64,000 bases of DNA from an uncultured Oscillospiraceae bacterium (GTDB lineage Bacteria > Bacillota > Clostridia > Oscillospirales > Oscillospiraceae). Of this stretch, positions 18,579-27,575 are shown one piece after another. Positions within the stretch are counted from its first letter, which is position 1. Each line of letters starts with the position of its first letter. The position numbers and the translations under genes are program-made. The notes beneath the pieces were generated by a model. It did no database searches. It saw only the letters and a program-made list of their open reading frames with translations, and was not told the DNA's origin. The stretch spans positions 1 through 64,000 of the forward strand of contig CAKTOF010000001.1 of the NCBI GenBank assembly GCA_934589675.1, read 5' to 3'.

Positions 18579-18607
18579 ATCATAAAGCATCGCACAGGCG
18601 ATTGCAA
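18579..18607 (-). promoter_or_regulatory. liv operon promoter
   Basis: TTGCAA (18602-18607), 17-bp spacer, TATGAT (18579-18584) on the minus strand, about 75 bp upstream of livK. Confidence 0.7.
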
Positions 18608-18858
18608 GCGTTTGACGAAGAATCTCGCAATTCAACAAAAAATATAACGCCGCACGCGCCGTTTCACAACATATTCCCAGTGATTTTACCGAAAAACCGA
18701 AAAATTTAAGGTCATTTTTGAAATGCCCACTATGCGGTCTTGCAAATCAGCCCGATATCTGCCTGCAAAACACAGAGAAAATGCGCTTTCGCACCTTAAA
18801 AACCGGTGCCGGCCGAAAAAATTGCTGCAAACCGAAAAAATTGCGGTCTTCTGCCCGA
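18608..18858. other. Gene-free stretch upstream of the liv promoter
   Basis: AT-rich relative to its surroundings, with several runs of A. I see no gene, clear terminator for the NTF2-like gene, or repeat in it. Confidence 0.5.
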
Positions 18859-19599
18859 TCAGTAGGAAAACGTCTCGGAAAACGTCCCGTACGGCTCCGG
18901 CGGGAGCGGCTCGGCCGGGGCGTGCGAATCAAATGCGTAGCTGTAGCAGAACGTCGTCGGGCCGTCCGGCATCGGCATACCGCCCGGACGGACGTCCTCG
19001 CCGGCCGCGGCGCGGGCGCGGTAGCCGTCGATCATCTCCTGCGTCGTGCCGCGCGGCATGGGCGCGTCGCTGTCAAGCGGATTCTCGTCGAAATCCGTCC
19101 GCCACAGGTCGCACACATGCAGGTGCCAGATCTTCCACTGGCCGCCGATCTTGATGAAGTCCACCGCGTACTTGCCGGAGTCCCACGTCGCGCTCCTCCC
19201 GCTCTCGGCGTCCGGGTCATCGCGCATGAGGATCGCGCCCGTGCTCATCCACATGGCCTTGGCCGTCTGGCCGTCGCCCGCAATCTCGATGACAGGCGTC
19301 GTAATCTGGTGCAGCTCCAGAAGGCCCGCCTCGACCTGTCCCGTTCCGTGCGTGAAGCGCTCGGTCATGGCGTCAAAAAACTCGACGGACTTCTCCGGCC
19401 CGAACACGCCGAGCGGCCCGTACTCGCTGTGGGCATCCGGCAGCTCGGACGCGAAAAGCTCGCGGCCGATGACGTCCATTTTGCCCGCGGTGTGCAGGTA
19501 CTGGTATCTGCCCATGAGGTTGGCGATGGCGATATAGTCGCTCTGCCGCTGCACCTCGCGCTCAAGCGCCTCGAGGCGCGAAATCATGCTGGTGTCCAT
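18859..19599 (-). CDS. NTF2-like/SnoaL-type domain protein
   Basis: 246 aa. Cone-shaped alpha+beta NTF2 fold, related to SnoaL cyclases and small dehydratases. It opens with a short coiled coil (residues 1-20), then IAIANLMGRYQYLHTAG, typical of the SnoaL_4-like group, and a C-terminal KYAVDFIKIGGQWKIWHLHV strand pair. The last 60 residues are Pro/Gly-rich and may wrap the cone. Start at 19599 because GGGAGG is 9 bp upstream; the ATG at 19608 abuts that site. Enzyme activity and substrate unknown. Confidence 0.75.
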   Translation of the reverse strand: MDTSMISRLEALEREVQRQSDYIAIANLMGRYQYLHTAGKMDVIGRELFASELPDAHSEYGPLGVFGPEKSVEFFDAMTERFTHGTGQVEAGLLELHQITTPVIEIAGDGQTAKAMWMSTGAILMRDDPDAESGRSATWDSGKYAVDFIKIGGQWKIWHLHVCDLWRTDFDENPLDSDAPMPRGTTQEMIDGYRARAAAGEDVRPGGMPMPDGPTTFCYSYAFDSHAPAEPLPPEPYGTFSETFSY

Positions 19600-19693
19600 G
19601 CTGTGCATCCTCCCGTTTTTTCATTTGGCGTAGCATTGCTCCCATTATACCAGCAAACCGCTTCGCGCTGCAAGTATTTGGCCGCTTCACGCA

Positions 19694-19727
19694 AAAAAAT
19701 CCCCGCACGGCCGCAGCCGCGCGGGGA
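19694..19727 (-). terminator. Terminator of the dnaK-DUF5685-dnaJ operon
   Basis: 10-bp stem CCCCGCACGG/CCGCGCGGGG (one G-T/A-C mismatch) with seven T on the minus strand (19694-19700). Confidence 0.88.
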
Positions 19728-19734
19728 GCCCGCT

Positions 19735-20427
19735 TTAGCAATAGAAGCAGTACATGCCGTACCGGCAGAACACCTGGGCCAGGCACAGGCCGAGGCAGAG
19801 CCGGCCCGCGATATTGTCCGCGGCGCAGTAATTTGCGCCGGACGAGAAGCCCGTGTGGGCGGAGCCGCCGCTCTCAATGAGCTGCAGAAGTTCAGAAAAC
19901 GCGGCGTTGTCCGGCTCCATGGCGCAGGCGCGGCGCGCATGGTCGAGCGCCGTCATGCGGCTGCCGGCGCCGTAATTTGCCTCGGCACTCCAATAGTACC
20001 ACTCGGCCGTGCGGCGCGCCTGCTGCATTTCTGAGAGCAGATGCAGCGCGCTCTCATACTCCCGCGCGAGCACAAAGTGCTCCACCGTCGAAAACTCCGG
20101 CGACGCGCGAAACTCCGCGCTCTCATACCCGCCGGCGCCGCCGAAGCCCCAGAAGTCCGCAAACGGGTCGTAGTAGCCGCCGCCCTGCCCGCCGTAGCCG
20201 CTCTGGCTCTGGCCGTAGCCGGGGTTCGGGCCGTAGCTTTGCTGCTCGGGCTGTGGATTTTTGATCTGCTCGTAGGCGGCGTTGACCTCGTTCATCTTCC
20301 GCGCAGCCTCCTCGTCGCCGGGGTTGAGGTCGGGGTGGTACTGCTTTGCAAGGCGCCGGTAGGCCGTCTTGATCTCCTCGTCGCTCGCATCGGGGCTGAC
20401 GCCGAGCACGCTGTATGGGTCTTTCAT
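19735..20427 (-). CDS. J-domain protein
   Basis: 230 aa. Co-chaperone that stimulates a Hsp70 ATPase, presumably the DnaK encoded two genes upstream. J domain (2-65) with HPD at 31-33. Then a Gly/Tyr/Gln-rich linker (about 60-100), a short helical repeat-like region (about 110-190: YESALHLLSEM, WYYWSAEANYG) and a hydrophobic Cys-rich end (last 35 residues, 5 Cys). It lacks the CXXCXGXG zinc repeats of classical DnaJ. ATGA overlap with DUF5685. Confidence 0.88.
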   Translation of the reverse strand: MKDPYSVLGVSPDASDEEIKTAYRRLAKQYHPDLNPGDEEAARKMNEVNAAYEQIKNPQPEQQSYGPNPGYGQSQSGYGGQGGGYYDPFADFWGFGGAGGYESAEFRASPEFSTVEHFVLAREYESALHLLSEMQQARRTAEWYYWSAEANYGAGSRMTALDHARRACAMEPDNAAFSELLQLIESGGSAHTGFSSGANYCAADNIAGRLCLGLCLAQVFCRYGMYCFYC

Positions 20428-21245
20428 TCCGGAACCTTGCCCTTCTGCCGCGCCGCGGCGTATTTCTGCCAGACGCCGGTATCCAGAATGCCGCGCAGAA
20501 GCGCGTAATCCTGCACAAGCGGCAGCTTTTCAAATTCCGTCTTTGCCTCCGCGAGCAGCATGGACAGCGCCGCCTTCGGCGTTTGACGCAGCGCAGAGTC
20601 CGCCGGTGCGAGCAAAACAGGGTTGTACCGGCCGCGCTTTTCGTCGCCCGGCAGGTCGAGCACGGCGTCCATCATATAAATGAATCGCCCGAGCGCCGCG
20701 CCGAGCCGGCTGAGGATGCCGGCCCAGAGGTCGTCCCGCGGCGAAAACAGCGCGGCCATCAGCGCGCCGAAGCAGTTTGCCGCCTCGTCGGCCGAGCCGC
20801 CGCGGCGCTCGATCTGCCCAAGGCGCGCCATGCACTCCTCCATGGCCTGACACTGGCGCGGATAATCTTCCCGCACGCGCGCGTAGCTTTTTCGCATCCG
20901 CCGCGCGAGCAGCAGCTGCGGCAGGCTCCGCTCGTCGCGCCAGTCGTCCATGCATTTGTGATACGCTAAGGCGAGGTTCATGTCCGCGCCGTAGTCCGTC
21001 CACTCGCTGCGCCAGCATTCATGCGCCTTCAGCGGGTGCGCGGCGCAGCGAAGATCACGGTGCGTCTCCTCCGGCTCGTAGAGCGACGTGAGCAGCAGCA
21101 CGAGAAACGTCATGTCGTATGTCAGCGTCAGATGGCTGCGGTGGCGGCGGTAGAGCGCGCGGCACAGGCCGCAGTAGCAGCCGCGGTAGCGCGCAAGCTG
21201 CGCCCCGTCCAGCGCGGCCGGGTCGGCCATCACATAGCCGAACAC
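20424..21245 (-). CDS. DUF5685 family protein
   Basis: 273 aa, function unknown. The N terminus carries a Cys cluster CYCGLCRAL (about 23-31), a possible metal site, followed by an all-helical region including AYHKCMDDWRDE (about 94-105) and a C-terminal helix bundle. It is sandwiched between dnaK (3-bp gap) and a J-domain gene (4-bp overlap), so it is probably a partner or client-delivery factor for that Hsp70. The latter is inference from context only. Confidence 0.75.
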   Translation of the reverse strand: MFGYVMADPAALDGAQLARYRGCYCGLCRALYRRHRSHLTLTYDMTFLVLLLTSLYEPEETHRDLRCAAHPLKAHECWRSEWTDYGADMNLALAYHKCMDDWRDERSLPQLLLARRMRKSYARVREDYPRQCQAMEECMARLGQIERRGGSADEAANCFGALMAALFSPRDDLWAGILSRLGAALGRFIYMMDAVLDLPGDEKRGRYNPVLLAPADSALRQTPKAALSMLLAEAKTEFEKLPLVQDYALLRGILDTGVWQKYAAARQKGKVPE

Positions 21246-21248
21246 GCC

Positions 21249-23036
21249 TTACCGGTCTCCCTCGTCGACGGAGTTGAAGCTCGCGTCGACATAGCCCTCA
21301 TCACCTGGCTTTTCCTCCGGCTGCGCGTCCGGATGAATGCCCGCGTCCGCCATGGCGCGCTCAAGTGCGTCGCACGCGGCGATGATCTCGGCGTTGTCCT
21401 TGCCGCGCATGGCTTTTTTCAGCTGCTTTTCCGCCGTCTCGACCGGCGCGCGGCGCGATTTCTCGACGCTGCGGAGCCCCGTCTGCGCGCTATAGAGCAG
21501 CGTCTCGGCGCGGTTTCGCGCCTCGGCCTCGGCCTTCAATCGCGCGTCGTCGGCCGCGTATTGCTGCGCCTCGCGCACAGCGCGGTCGATGTCCGCCTGC
21601 GAGAGGTTCGACGAGGCCGTGATCGTGATCTCCTGCGATTTTCCCGTGCCGAGGTCGCGCGCGGAGACATTGACGATGCCGTTGGTGTCGATGCTGAACG
21701 TGACCTCGATCTGCGGCACGCCGCGCATGGCCCGGCGGATGCCGGTCAGGCGGAATTTGCCGAGCGTCTTGTTCTGCGAGGCCATCTGGCGCTCGCCCTG
21801 CAAAACGTGCACCTCGACGCTCGTCTGGAAGTTCGACGCCGTCGTGAACACCTGACTTTTTTTGATCGGGATGGTCGTGTTGCGGTCGATGATGCGCGTA
21901 CACACGCCGCCGACCGTCTCGATGCCGAGCGAAAGCGGCGTGACGTCGAGCAGCAGCAGCCCCTTCACGTCACCCGAGAGGACGCCGCCCTGCAAGCACG
22001 CGCCCATGGCGACGCACTCGTCCGGGTTGATGCCGCGGAACAGCTCTTTCCCCGTGAACGCGCGCACGGCGTCCTGCACGGCCGGGATGCGCGTCGAGCC
22101 GCCGACGAGCAGGATCTTGGAAAGCTCGGCCGCCGTGAGGCCCGCGTCGTCCATGGCCTGGCGCACGGGGCCCATCGTCGCCTGCACGAGGTGGCTCGTG
22201 AGCTCGTTGAACTTTGCGCGCGTGAGCGTGAGATCCATATGCAGCGGCCCGCTTTTTCCCGCCGTGAGGTACGGCAGGTTCACATTCGTGCTCGTGACGC
22301 CGGACAGCTCGATCTTTGCCTTCTCGGCCGCCTCGCGCACGCGGCCCATGGCCGCCGCGTCGCGCCGGAGGTCGACGCGCGTCTCTTTTTTGAACTCCGA
22401 GACGAGATAGTCCGCGATGCACGCGTCAAAGTCGTCGCCGCCCAAATGGTTGTTGCCCGCCGTAGCCAGAACCTCGATGACGCCGGAGTTGATGTCGAGC
22501 ACCGACACGTCGAACGTGCCGCCGCCGAGGTCGTAGACCATGATTCTCTGCGCCTGCTCCTTGTCCACGCCGTAGGCCAGCGCGGCGGCCGTCGGCTCGT
22601 TGATGATGCGGCGGACATTGAGCCCCGCGATCGTGCCGGCGTCCTTCGTCGCCTGCCGCTGCGCGTCCGTGAAATAGGCCGGGACGGTGATGACCGCGTC
22701 CGTCACAGATCCGCCGAGATAGCTCTCCGCATCCGTCTTGAGCTTGGAGAGGATCATGGCCGAAATCTCCTGCGGCGAGAAGCTGCGGCCGTCGATCTTC
22801 ACTTTATAGTCCGAGCCCATCTCGCGCTTGATGGACGAGACGGTGCGCTCGGGATTGGCGACGGCCTGACGCTTGGCCATCTCGCCGACCATGCGCTCGC
22901 CGGTCTTTGCAAACGCGACGACGGACGGCGTCGTGCGGCCGCCCTCGGCGTTTGGGATGACGGTCGGCTCGCCGCCCTCGAGCACGGCAACGCAGCTGTT
23001 CGTCGTGCCGAGGTCGATTCCGATGATGTTGGGCAT
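21249..23036 (-). CDS. dnaK: Hsp70 chaperone DnaK-family protein
   Basis: 595 aa. ATP-dependent chaperone. Nucleotide-binding domain 1-365: phosphate 1 GIDLGTTNSC, phosphate 2 YDLGGGTFDVS, adenosine motif LVGGSTRIPAV. Substrate-binding domain from about 370 (DVTPLSLGIET), then a shortened helical lid. The acidic tail (KPGDEGYVDASF) differs from canonical DnaK. Start MPNIIGIDLG at 23036 with GAAAGGAAG upstream. No grpE or hrcA neighbour and no CIRCE at the promoter, so this may be an accessory paralogue working with the downstream J protein. Confidence 0.92.
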   Translation of the reverse strand: MPNIIGIDLGTTNSCVAVLEGGEPTVIPNAEGGRTTPSVVAFAKTGERMVGEMAKRQAVANPERTVSSIKREMGSDYKVKIDGRSFSPQEISAMILSKLKTDAESYLGGSVTDAVITVPAYFTDAQRQATKDAGTIAGLNVRRIINEPTAAALAYGVDKEQAQRIMVYDLGGGTFDVSVLDINSGVIEVLATAGNNHLGGDDFDACIADYLVSEFKKETRVDLRRDAAAMGRVREAAEKAKIELSGVTSTNVNLPYLTAGKSGPLHMDLTLTRAKFNELTSHLVQATMGPVRQAMDDAGLTAAELSKILLVGGSTRIPAVQDAVRAFTGKELFRGINPDECVAMGACLQGGVLSGDVKGLLLLDVTPLSLGIETVGGVCTRIIDRNTTIPIKKSQVFTTASNFQTSVEVHVLQGERQMASQNKTLGKFRLTGIRRAMRGVPQIEVTFSIDTNGIVNVSARDLGTGKSQEITITASSNLSQADIDRAVREAQQYAADDARLKAEAEARNRAETLLYSAQTGLRSVEKSRRAPVETAEKQLKKAMRGKDNAEIIAACDALERAMADAGIHPDAQPEEKPGDEGYVDASFNSVDEGDR

Positions 23037-23085
23037 GAGGTATCTTCCTTTCAGGCCGGATGCGGCCTGTTTTGTTTCGAAACTT

Positions 23086-23113
23086 ACTATAGCAGGTTCT
23101 GCCCAAATCGCAA
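23086..23113 (-). promoter_or_regulatory. Putative dnaK operon promoter
   Basis: TTGCGA (23108-23113), 16-bp spacer, TATAGT (23086-23091) on the minus strand. No CIRCE present. A 13-bp near-repeat, CGGTTTGACCCGG (23114-23126) and CGTTTTGACCCGG (23237-23249), lies in the same divergent region. Confidence 0.5.
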
Positions 23114-23291
23114 CGGTTTGACCCGGAATGTTCACAGATTGTTTCCATTTTGACGCATTTTTTGAACAGGCCTTGCATTTTTCGCGGTTTTCGGTTAATG
23201 TATGAGCCGGTCATTCTTTTCTTTCATAGTTTGCACCGTTTTGACCCGGTTTTAACACCGGAGTTTACGATAGAAAGAGGCGCCTGCTCCC

Positions 23292-25451
23292 ATGCCTGAC
23301 TCCAACCCCAATTCCGTGCCGCGCTGGCGCGCGCGCATTGCCCATGCACTTTCCTACCCGGCCGTGCGATGCCTCGTCGTGGCCGGCCTTCTGAACCTGC
23401 TCATCGAGATCCTGAACCAGCGCTCGCTCGCCGTCGCGCTCACGCGGCTTGTGACGGAGCCTGCGCTCATGATCTACAATTTCTCGCTCATTTTGCTGAC
23501 GCTCTCGCTCTCGTGCCTGTTCCGGCGGCAGATCTTTGCGATGACGCTGCTCTCGGTGCCGTGGCTCACGGTCTCCATTTCGAATTTTGTTCTGCAGTGC
23601 TTCCGCAACACGCCGCTCTCCGCCGTCGACTTCAAGCTCTTTTTCTCCGTCATCTATATTATGGACGTCTATCTGACCGTCTGGCAGATGATCCTGATCC
23701 TCGCCGCCATCGCGGCCGCCATCGCGCTGCTCGTGCTGCTGTGCATCAAGACCGGCCGGCAGGAGCGGCACTGGAGGTCGTCCATCGCGCTCATCGCCGC
23801 GTGCGCCGTCATGGTCGGCGGCGGCACGCCGCTGCTGCTGCACGCGGATGTGCTGTCCAATTCCTACAGCAACCTCACAAAAGCCTACCGTGACTATGGT
23901 CTGCCATACTGCTTCCTCGTCAGCGTCATCGACCACGGCATCGACGAGCCGGAGGAATACTCCGAGGAGACGGTCGAGGGCGTGCTGGGCGAGATCTCCG
24001 CGCCCGAGACGCCGGACGAGCCCGAGGCGCCCGCCCCGCAGCCCGAGCCTGAGCCGGAGCCGGAGCCGGAAAAGCTCGAGCCGAACGTCATCTTTTTGCA
24101 GCTTGAATCGTTTATCGACGTCAATCACCTGAAAGACCTGACGTATTCCGAGGATCCGAATCCGTACTATGCGCAGCTCAAGCGCGACTATCCCTCGGGT
24201 CTTCTCACCGTCCCGACGTATGGCGCGGGCACGGTCAACACGGAGTTTGAGGTGCTCACGGGCATGAGCCTTGACTACTTCGGCGCGGGCGAGTACCCGT
24301 ATATCACCGTTCTGCGCGACCAGACGTGCGAGTCCATGGCCTATGACCTTCGCGCGTGCGGCTACACCGCCACGGCCATCCACGACAATACCGCCACGTT
24401 CTATGACCGCAACCTCGTCTTTGCCAACCTCGGCTTTGACCGGTTTGTGTCGCAGGAGTATATGTACGGCCTCGAGTACACCTCCGTCGGCTGGCCGAAG
24501 GACAAATGCCTGACGGGCGAGATCCTCCGCGCGCTGGACGCGTCCGATGCGCGCGACTTTATCTACGCCATCTCCGTCCAGCCGCACGGCAAGTACCCGA
24601 CGGATCTGGAGGCCGAGCGTACCGAGCCCATCCAGATCACGTCCGGCTTCGAGGAGGGACAGGAGGCGCTTCAGGCGTCGTACACCTACTATGTCAACCA
24701 GGTCAAGGAGGTCGACGATTTCCTGCGCGAGCTGACCGCGGCGCTGGACGCCTATGCCGAGCCGACCGTGCTCGTGCTCTACGGCGACCATCTGCCGAAC
24801 TTCGAGCTGACGGAGGACTCCGTCGCAACGGGCGACCTGTTCGCGACGGAGTACGTCATCTGGAGCAACTACGACCTGCACGCCGCCGACCGCGACCTTG
24901 GCGCCTACCAACTCTCCGCCTATGTCATGGGGCTCATCGGCAACGACACGGGCATCATGACGCGCCTGCACCAGACGTGCATGGGCAAGGAGAGCTACCA
25001 GAAGGACCTCGAGATGCTCGAATACGACATGCTTTTCGGCGATATGAGCGTCTGGGGCGGCGAAAACCCGTATGAACCGACGGCTCTTCAGATGGGCTAC
25101 GGCGACATCCGCCTTGTGCGCGCGGCGCACATCGAAGACGGCGTGTTCGTCTCCGGCTACGGCTTCAACGAGTCGAGCGCCGTGTTCTACGACGGCGCAA
25201 AGCAGAAGACCGTCCTCATCAACCGCAACACGCTCCATTTGCCGGGCAGCGAGCCTGAGCCGGGGACGGTCATTACCGTCTGCCAGCTGGCAAGCGACGG
25301 GACGGTGCTGTCGACCACGAACGAGTGGATCGTACCCGAGGGCTTCCTCGACCAGAAAACGCCGCACGGCATCCCGCAGACCGACGACCCCGAGCCCGGC
25401 GCGTCCGGCAGCAGCGCCGGCGCCGAGCCGGGATCCGGTCCCGAAGAATAA
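23292..25451 (+). CDS. LTA synthase-family sulfatase-fold membrane protein
   Basis: 719 aa. Alkaline-phosphatase-fold phosphoglycerol transferase type enzyme facing outside. Five hydrophobic segments in the first 190 residues, a Glu/Pro linker (about 240-262), then the catalytic domain from NVIFLQLESF (about 268). Candidate catalytic Thr in GAGTVNTEFE, metal ligands in the PHGKYPTD and YGDHLPNFE segments, as in LtaS. A further C-terminal domain (about 600-700) and an acidic tail extend past the usual LtaS end. Makes or modifies a glycerol-phosphate polymer; exact product unknown. Monocistronic. Confidence 0.88.
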   Translation: MPDSNPNSVPRWRARIAHALSYPAVRCLVVAGLLNLLIEILNQRSLAVALTRLVTEPALMIYNFSLILLTLSLSCLFRRQIFAMTLLSVPWLTVSISNFVLQCFRNTPLSAVDFKLFFSVIYIMDVYLTVWQMILILAAIAAAIALLVLLCIKTGRQERHWRSSIALIAACAVMVGGGTPLLLHADVLSNSYSNLTKAYRDYGLPYCFLVSVIDHGIDEPEEYSEETVEGVLGEISAPETPDEPEAPAPQPEPEPEPEPEKLEPNVIFLQLESFIDVNHLKDLTYSEDPNPYYAQLKRDYPSGLLTVPTYGAGTVNTEFEVLTGMSLDYFGAGEYPYITVLRDQTCESMAYDLRACGYTATAIHDNTATFYDRNLVFANLGFDRFVSQEYMYGLEYTSVGWPKDKCLTGEILRALDASDARDFIYAISVQPHGKYPTDLEAERTEPIQITSGFEEGQEALQASYTYYVNQVKEVDDFLRELTAALDAYAEPTVLVLYGDHLPNFELTEDSVATGDLFATEYVIWSNYDLHAADRDLGAYQLSAYVMGLIGNDTGIMTRLHQTCMGKESYQKDLEMLEYDMLFGDMSVWGGENPYEPTALQMGYGDIRLVRAAHIEDGVFVSGYGFNESSAVFYDGAKQKTVLINRNTLHLPGSEPEPGTVITVCQLASDGTVLSTTNEWIVPEGFLDQKTPHGIPQTDDPEPGASGSSAGAEPGSGPEE

Positions 25452-25456
25452 GCGCA

Positions 25457-25491
25457 AAAAATCCCCGCCGGCGAAGCCGGCGGGGATTTTT
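25457..25491. terminator. Bidirectional terminator between the LTA-type gene and the ABC exporter
   Basis: 12-bp perfect stem ATCCCCGCCGGC/GCCGGCGGGGAT (25461-25487, loop GAA) with T runs on both strands. On the minus strand it lies beyond element copy B and so ends the exporter transcript. Confidence 0.92.
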
Positions 25492-25499
25492 GCCATAAA

Positions 25500-25741
25500 C
25501 CTCGTAGAGTTTCGCCGCCGCAGCGGCGAAATAAGATCAGAATCATTTTTTCCGGGGGGACCGTAGCCTCCTATCCTTATTCTCGCCCGCAGGCGATTTC
25601 AGTGAGGGCGTGTACCTCGGAAAAAATACGCTACGCCCTGCAAGTGTGGAATTGGGGACGCCCGCGGCGTCCCCAATTATGCGCGCAGTCAGGGCGCACT
25701 CTCTTTCAAACGGGAGCCCAGCGAAGCGGGTTCCGTTTGAG
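25500..25741 (-). repeat. Modular hairpin element, copy B (3' end of the ABC exporter operon)
   Basis: Same plan as copy A: TTTCGCCGC/GCGGCGAAA with CGCA loop (25510-25531); TTTTTTCCG/CGGAAAAAA (25546-25554, 25618-25626) here carrying an extra CGCA-loop hairpin (25583-25596); CGCCCTG/CAGGGCG (25634-25696) enclosing a 13-bp hairpin (25650-25678); TCAAACGG/CCGTTTGA (25706-25740) closing AGCCCAGCGAAGCGGG. It overlaps the last codons of the exporter gene ending at 25689. Confidence 0.8.
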
Positions 25742-27575
25742 ATGCGAATCCGCTGCGCTCGGAGGCGTCGCGGATCTGCATGGCGGTGTAGAGATCAAAA
25801 TACCGCCCGCGCTGAGCCATGAGCTCGTCGTGGCTGCCGCGCTCTAATATGCCGCCCTCGCCGACGAGCAGGATGAGGTCGGCGCTGCGGATCGTGGACA
25901 GGCGGTGCGCGATGATAAACGACGTCCGGCCGGTCAGCACGCGGTCGATGGCGTCCTGGATGAGGTGCTCGGTCTCGGTGTCGATGGAGCTTGTCGCCTC
26001 GTCGAGGATAAAAAGCGGCGGGTCGGCCACGACGGCGCGCGCGAACGAGACCAGCTGCTTTTCGCCGGTGGACAGGCGGTCGCCGCCCTCGCCGACGTCT
26101 GTGTCATAGCCGCGCTCGAGCTTTTGCGCGACGCGGTCGGCCGAGACGAGCCTTGCCGCGCGCTCGATCTGCTCGTCCGTCGCGTCAAGCCTGCCGTAGC
26201 GGATGTTCTCGCGCAGCGTGCCGGAGAACAGGTGCGGCGTCTGCTGGACGTAGCCGAGGTTCGAGTGGAGGTAATTGAGGCTCCGTTCGCGCACGTCGAC
26301 GCCGTCGATGCGCACGCTCCCGCGCGTCGGCTCGAAAAAGCGGCAGACGAGGTTCACCATCGTCGACTTGCCCGCGCCCGTCTCGCCGACGAGCGCGACC
26401 GTCGTGCCCGCCGGCACGCGAAGGCAGATGTCGCGCAGGACATAGTCGTCCTCGTCCGCGTCCGGATAGCGGAACCAGACGTGGTCAAACTCCACCTCGC
26501 CGCGCATGGACGGATACGTCTCCGGCTTCGGATTGAACACATCGCCGAATTTCTCCTTGACAGCGTCCGTGTCGTCCTGCGTGCACGGCTCGTCGAGCAG
26601 CGCGCCGACGCGCTCTAAATTCACCTGAACGCTCATGACCTCGGCCAGCATACCCGCGATCTGCGCGAGCGGGTCTAAGATCATCAGGCCGTAGGAGATA
26701 AACGCCGAGAGCACGCCGAAATCCAGCGCGCCGCGCAGCACCATCGCGCCCGAGCGCCACAGCACAAGCGCCACGGCCGTCGAGCCTAAAAAGCTGATGA
26801 TGGGCAGATACAGCGCCGTGAGCCGCGCCGAGCGCAGCGACGCGCGGTACATCTGGCCGGTGATCTCGTCGAAATCGGCGCAGTTTTTCTCCTCGATGAC
26901 AAGCGTTTTCGACGTTTTCGCGCCCGCGATGTTCTCGTTGAACGAGCCGGTGATGCGGGAGTTGGCCGCGCGCATCCCTGCGTTCGCGCGCAGCAGCTTC
27001 GGCTGGAAAATGATCGTGACGATCACGACGACCGGCACGATGCAAAGCACGGTCAGCGCCATTTTCACATTGAGCAGGAACATGGCGATCAGAATGCCGA
27101 CAAGATAGAAAAGGCTCCAGAACAGATTGATGACGCCCCACGAGATCATGCCGCAGAGCCTGCTCGTGTCGCTCATGACGCGCGCCAGGATATACCCGAC
27201 GCTCGTCTGGTTATAAAATGAGAGCGGCAGCTTCTGGAGATGGACGAAGCAGTCGCGCTTCATGGCCCGGCCGGTGTTCATCTCCGTGATCATGCACTGG
27301 CGCGAGTAGACGACCGTCGTCGTGGCCTGCACGATGATGGCCGTGAGGTACACCAGCACGAACGCGGCAAGGCCGCGCGTCGTTTTCTGCTCGACGAAGT
27401 GGTTGACGGCATAGCTTGTAAAAAGCGGGATGGACGCGTCGACGGCCGCGGAGACGATCATCAGCGCAATGGAGATGAGCATGGGCCGCCGCACAAGCTT
27501 CAGATACGGGACAAGGCGCTTCCAGACGCTCAGGTTGAGCCTGTTCGACGTCTTTTCCGTGGAAAAATCACGCAT
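25689..27575 (-). CDS. ABC exporter half-transporter (second subunit)
   Basis: 628 aa. Type IV ABC exporter: six-helix membrane domain (about 25-325) then ATPase domain with Walker A GETGAGKST (about 405), signature LSTGEKQLVS (TGEKQ instead of GGQ), Walker B LFILDEATSSID. The non-canonical signature marks one degenerate/consensus ATP-site pair typical of heterodimeric exporters. Start MRDFSTEKTS with AAGGAGG; overlaps the partner gene by 8 bp. The last 18 or so residues (from SQTEPASLGSRLK) are encoded by hairpin element B, so the natural C terminus was probably replaced. Confidence 0.9.
   Translation of the reverse strand: MRDFSTEKTSNRLNLSVWKRLVPYLKLVRRPMLISIALMIVSAAVDASIPLFTSYAVNHFVEQKTTRGLAAFVLVYLTAIIVQATTTVVYSRQCMITEMNTGRAMKRDCFVHLQKLPLSFYNQTSVGYILARVMSDTSRLCGMISWGVINLFWSLFYLVGILIAMFLLNVKMALTVLCIVPVVVIVTIIFQPKLLRANAGMRAANSRITGSFNENIAGAKTSKTLVIEEKNCADFDEITGQMYRASLRSARLTALYLPIISFLGSTAVALVLWRSGAMVLRGALDFGVLSAFISYGLMILDPLAQIAGMLAEVMSVQVNLERVGALLDEPCTQDDTDAVKEKFGDVFNPKPETYPSMRGEVEFDHVWFRYPDADEDDYVLRDICLRVPAGTTVALVGETGAGKSTMVNLVCRFFEPTRGSVRIDGVDVRERSLNYLHSNLGYVQQTPHLFSGTLRENIRYGRLDATDEQIERAARLVSADRVAQKLERGYDTDVGEGGDRLSTGEKQLVSFARAVVADPPLFILDEATSSIDTETEHLIQDAIDRVLTGRTSFIIAHRLSTIRSADLILLVGEGGILERGSHDELMAQRGRYFDLYTAMQIRDASERSGFASQTEPASLGSRLKESAP

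Noticed and set aside
11239..19599. A bile-acid 7-dehydroxylation (bai) operon
   Set aside because: Only loose relatives of BaiCD/BaiH and the NTF2 fold are present; no baiB, baiF, baiA or baiG-like gene is here and the genes are not one operon.
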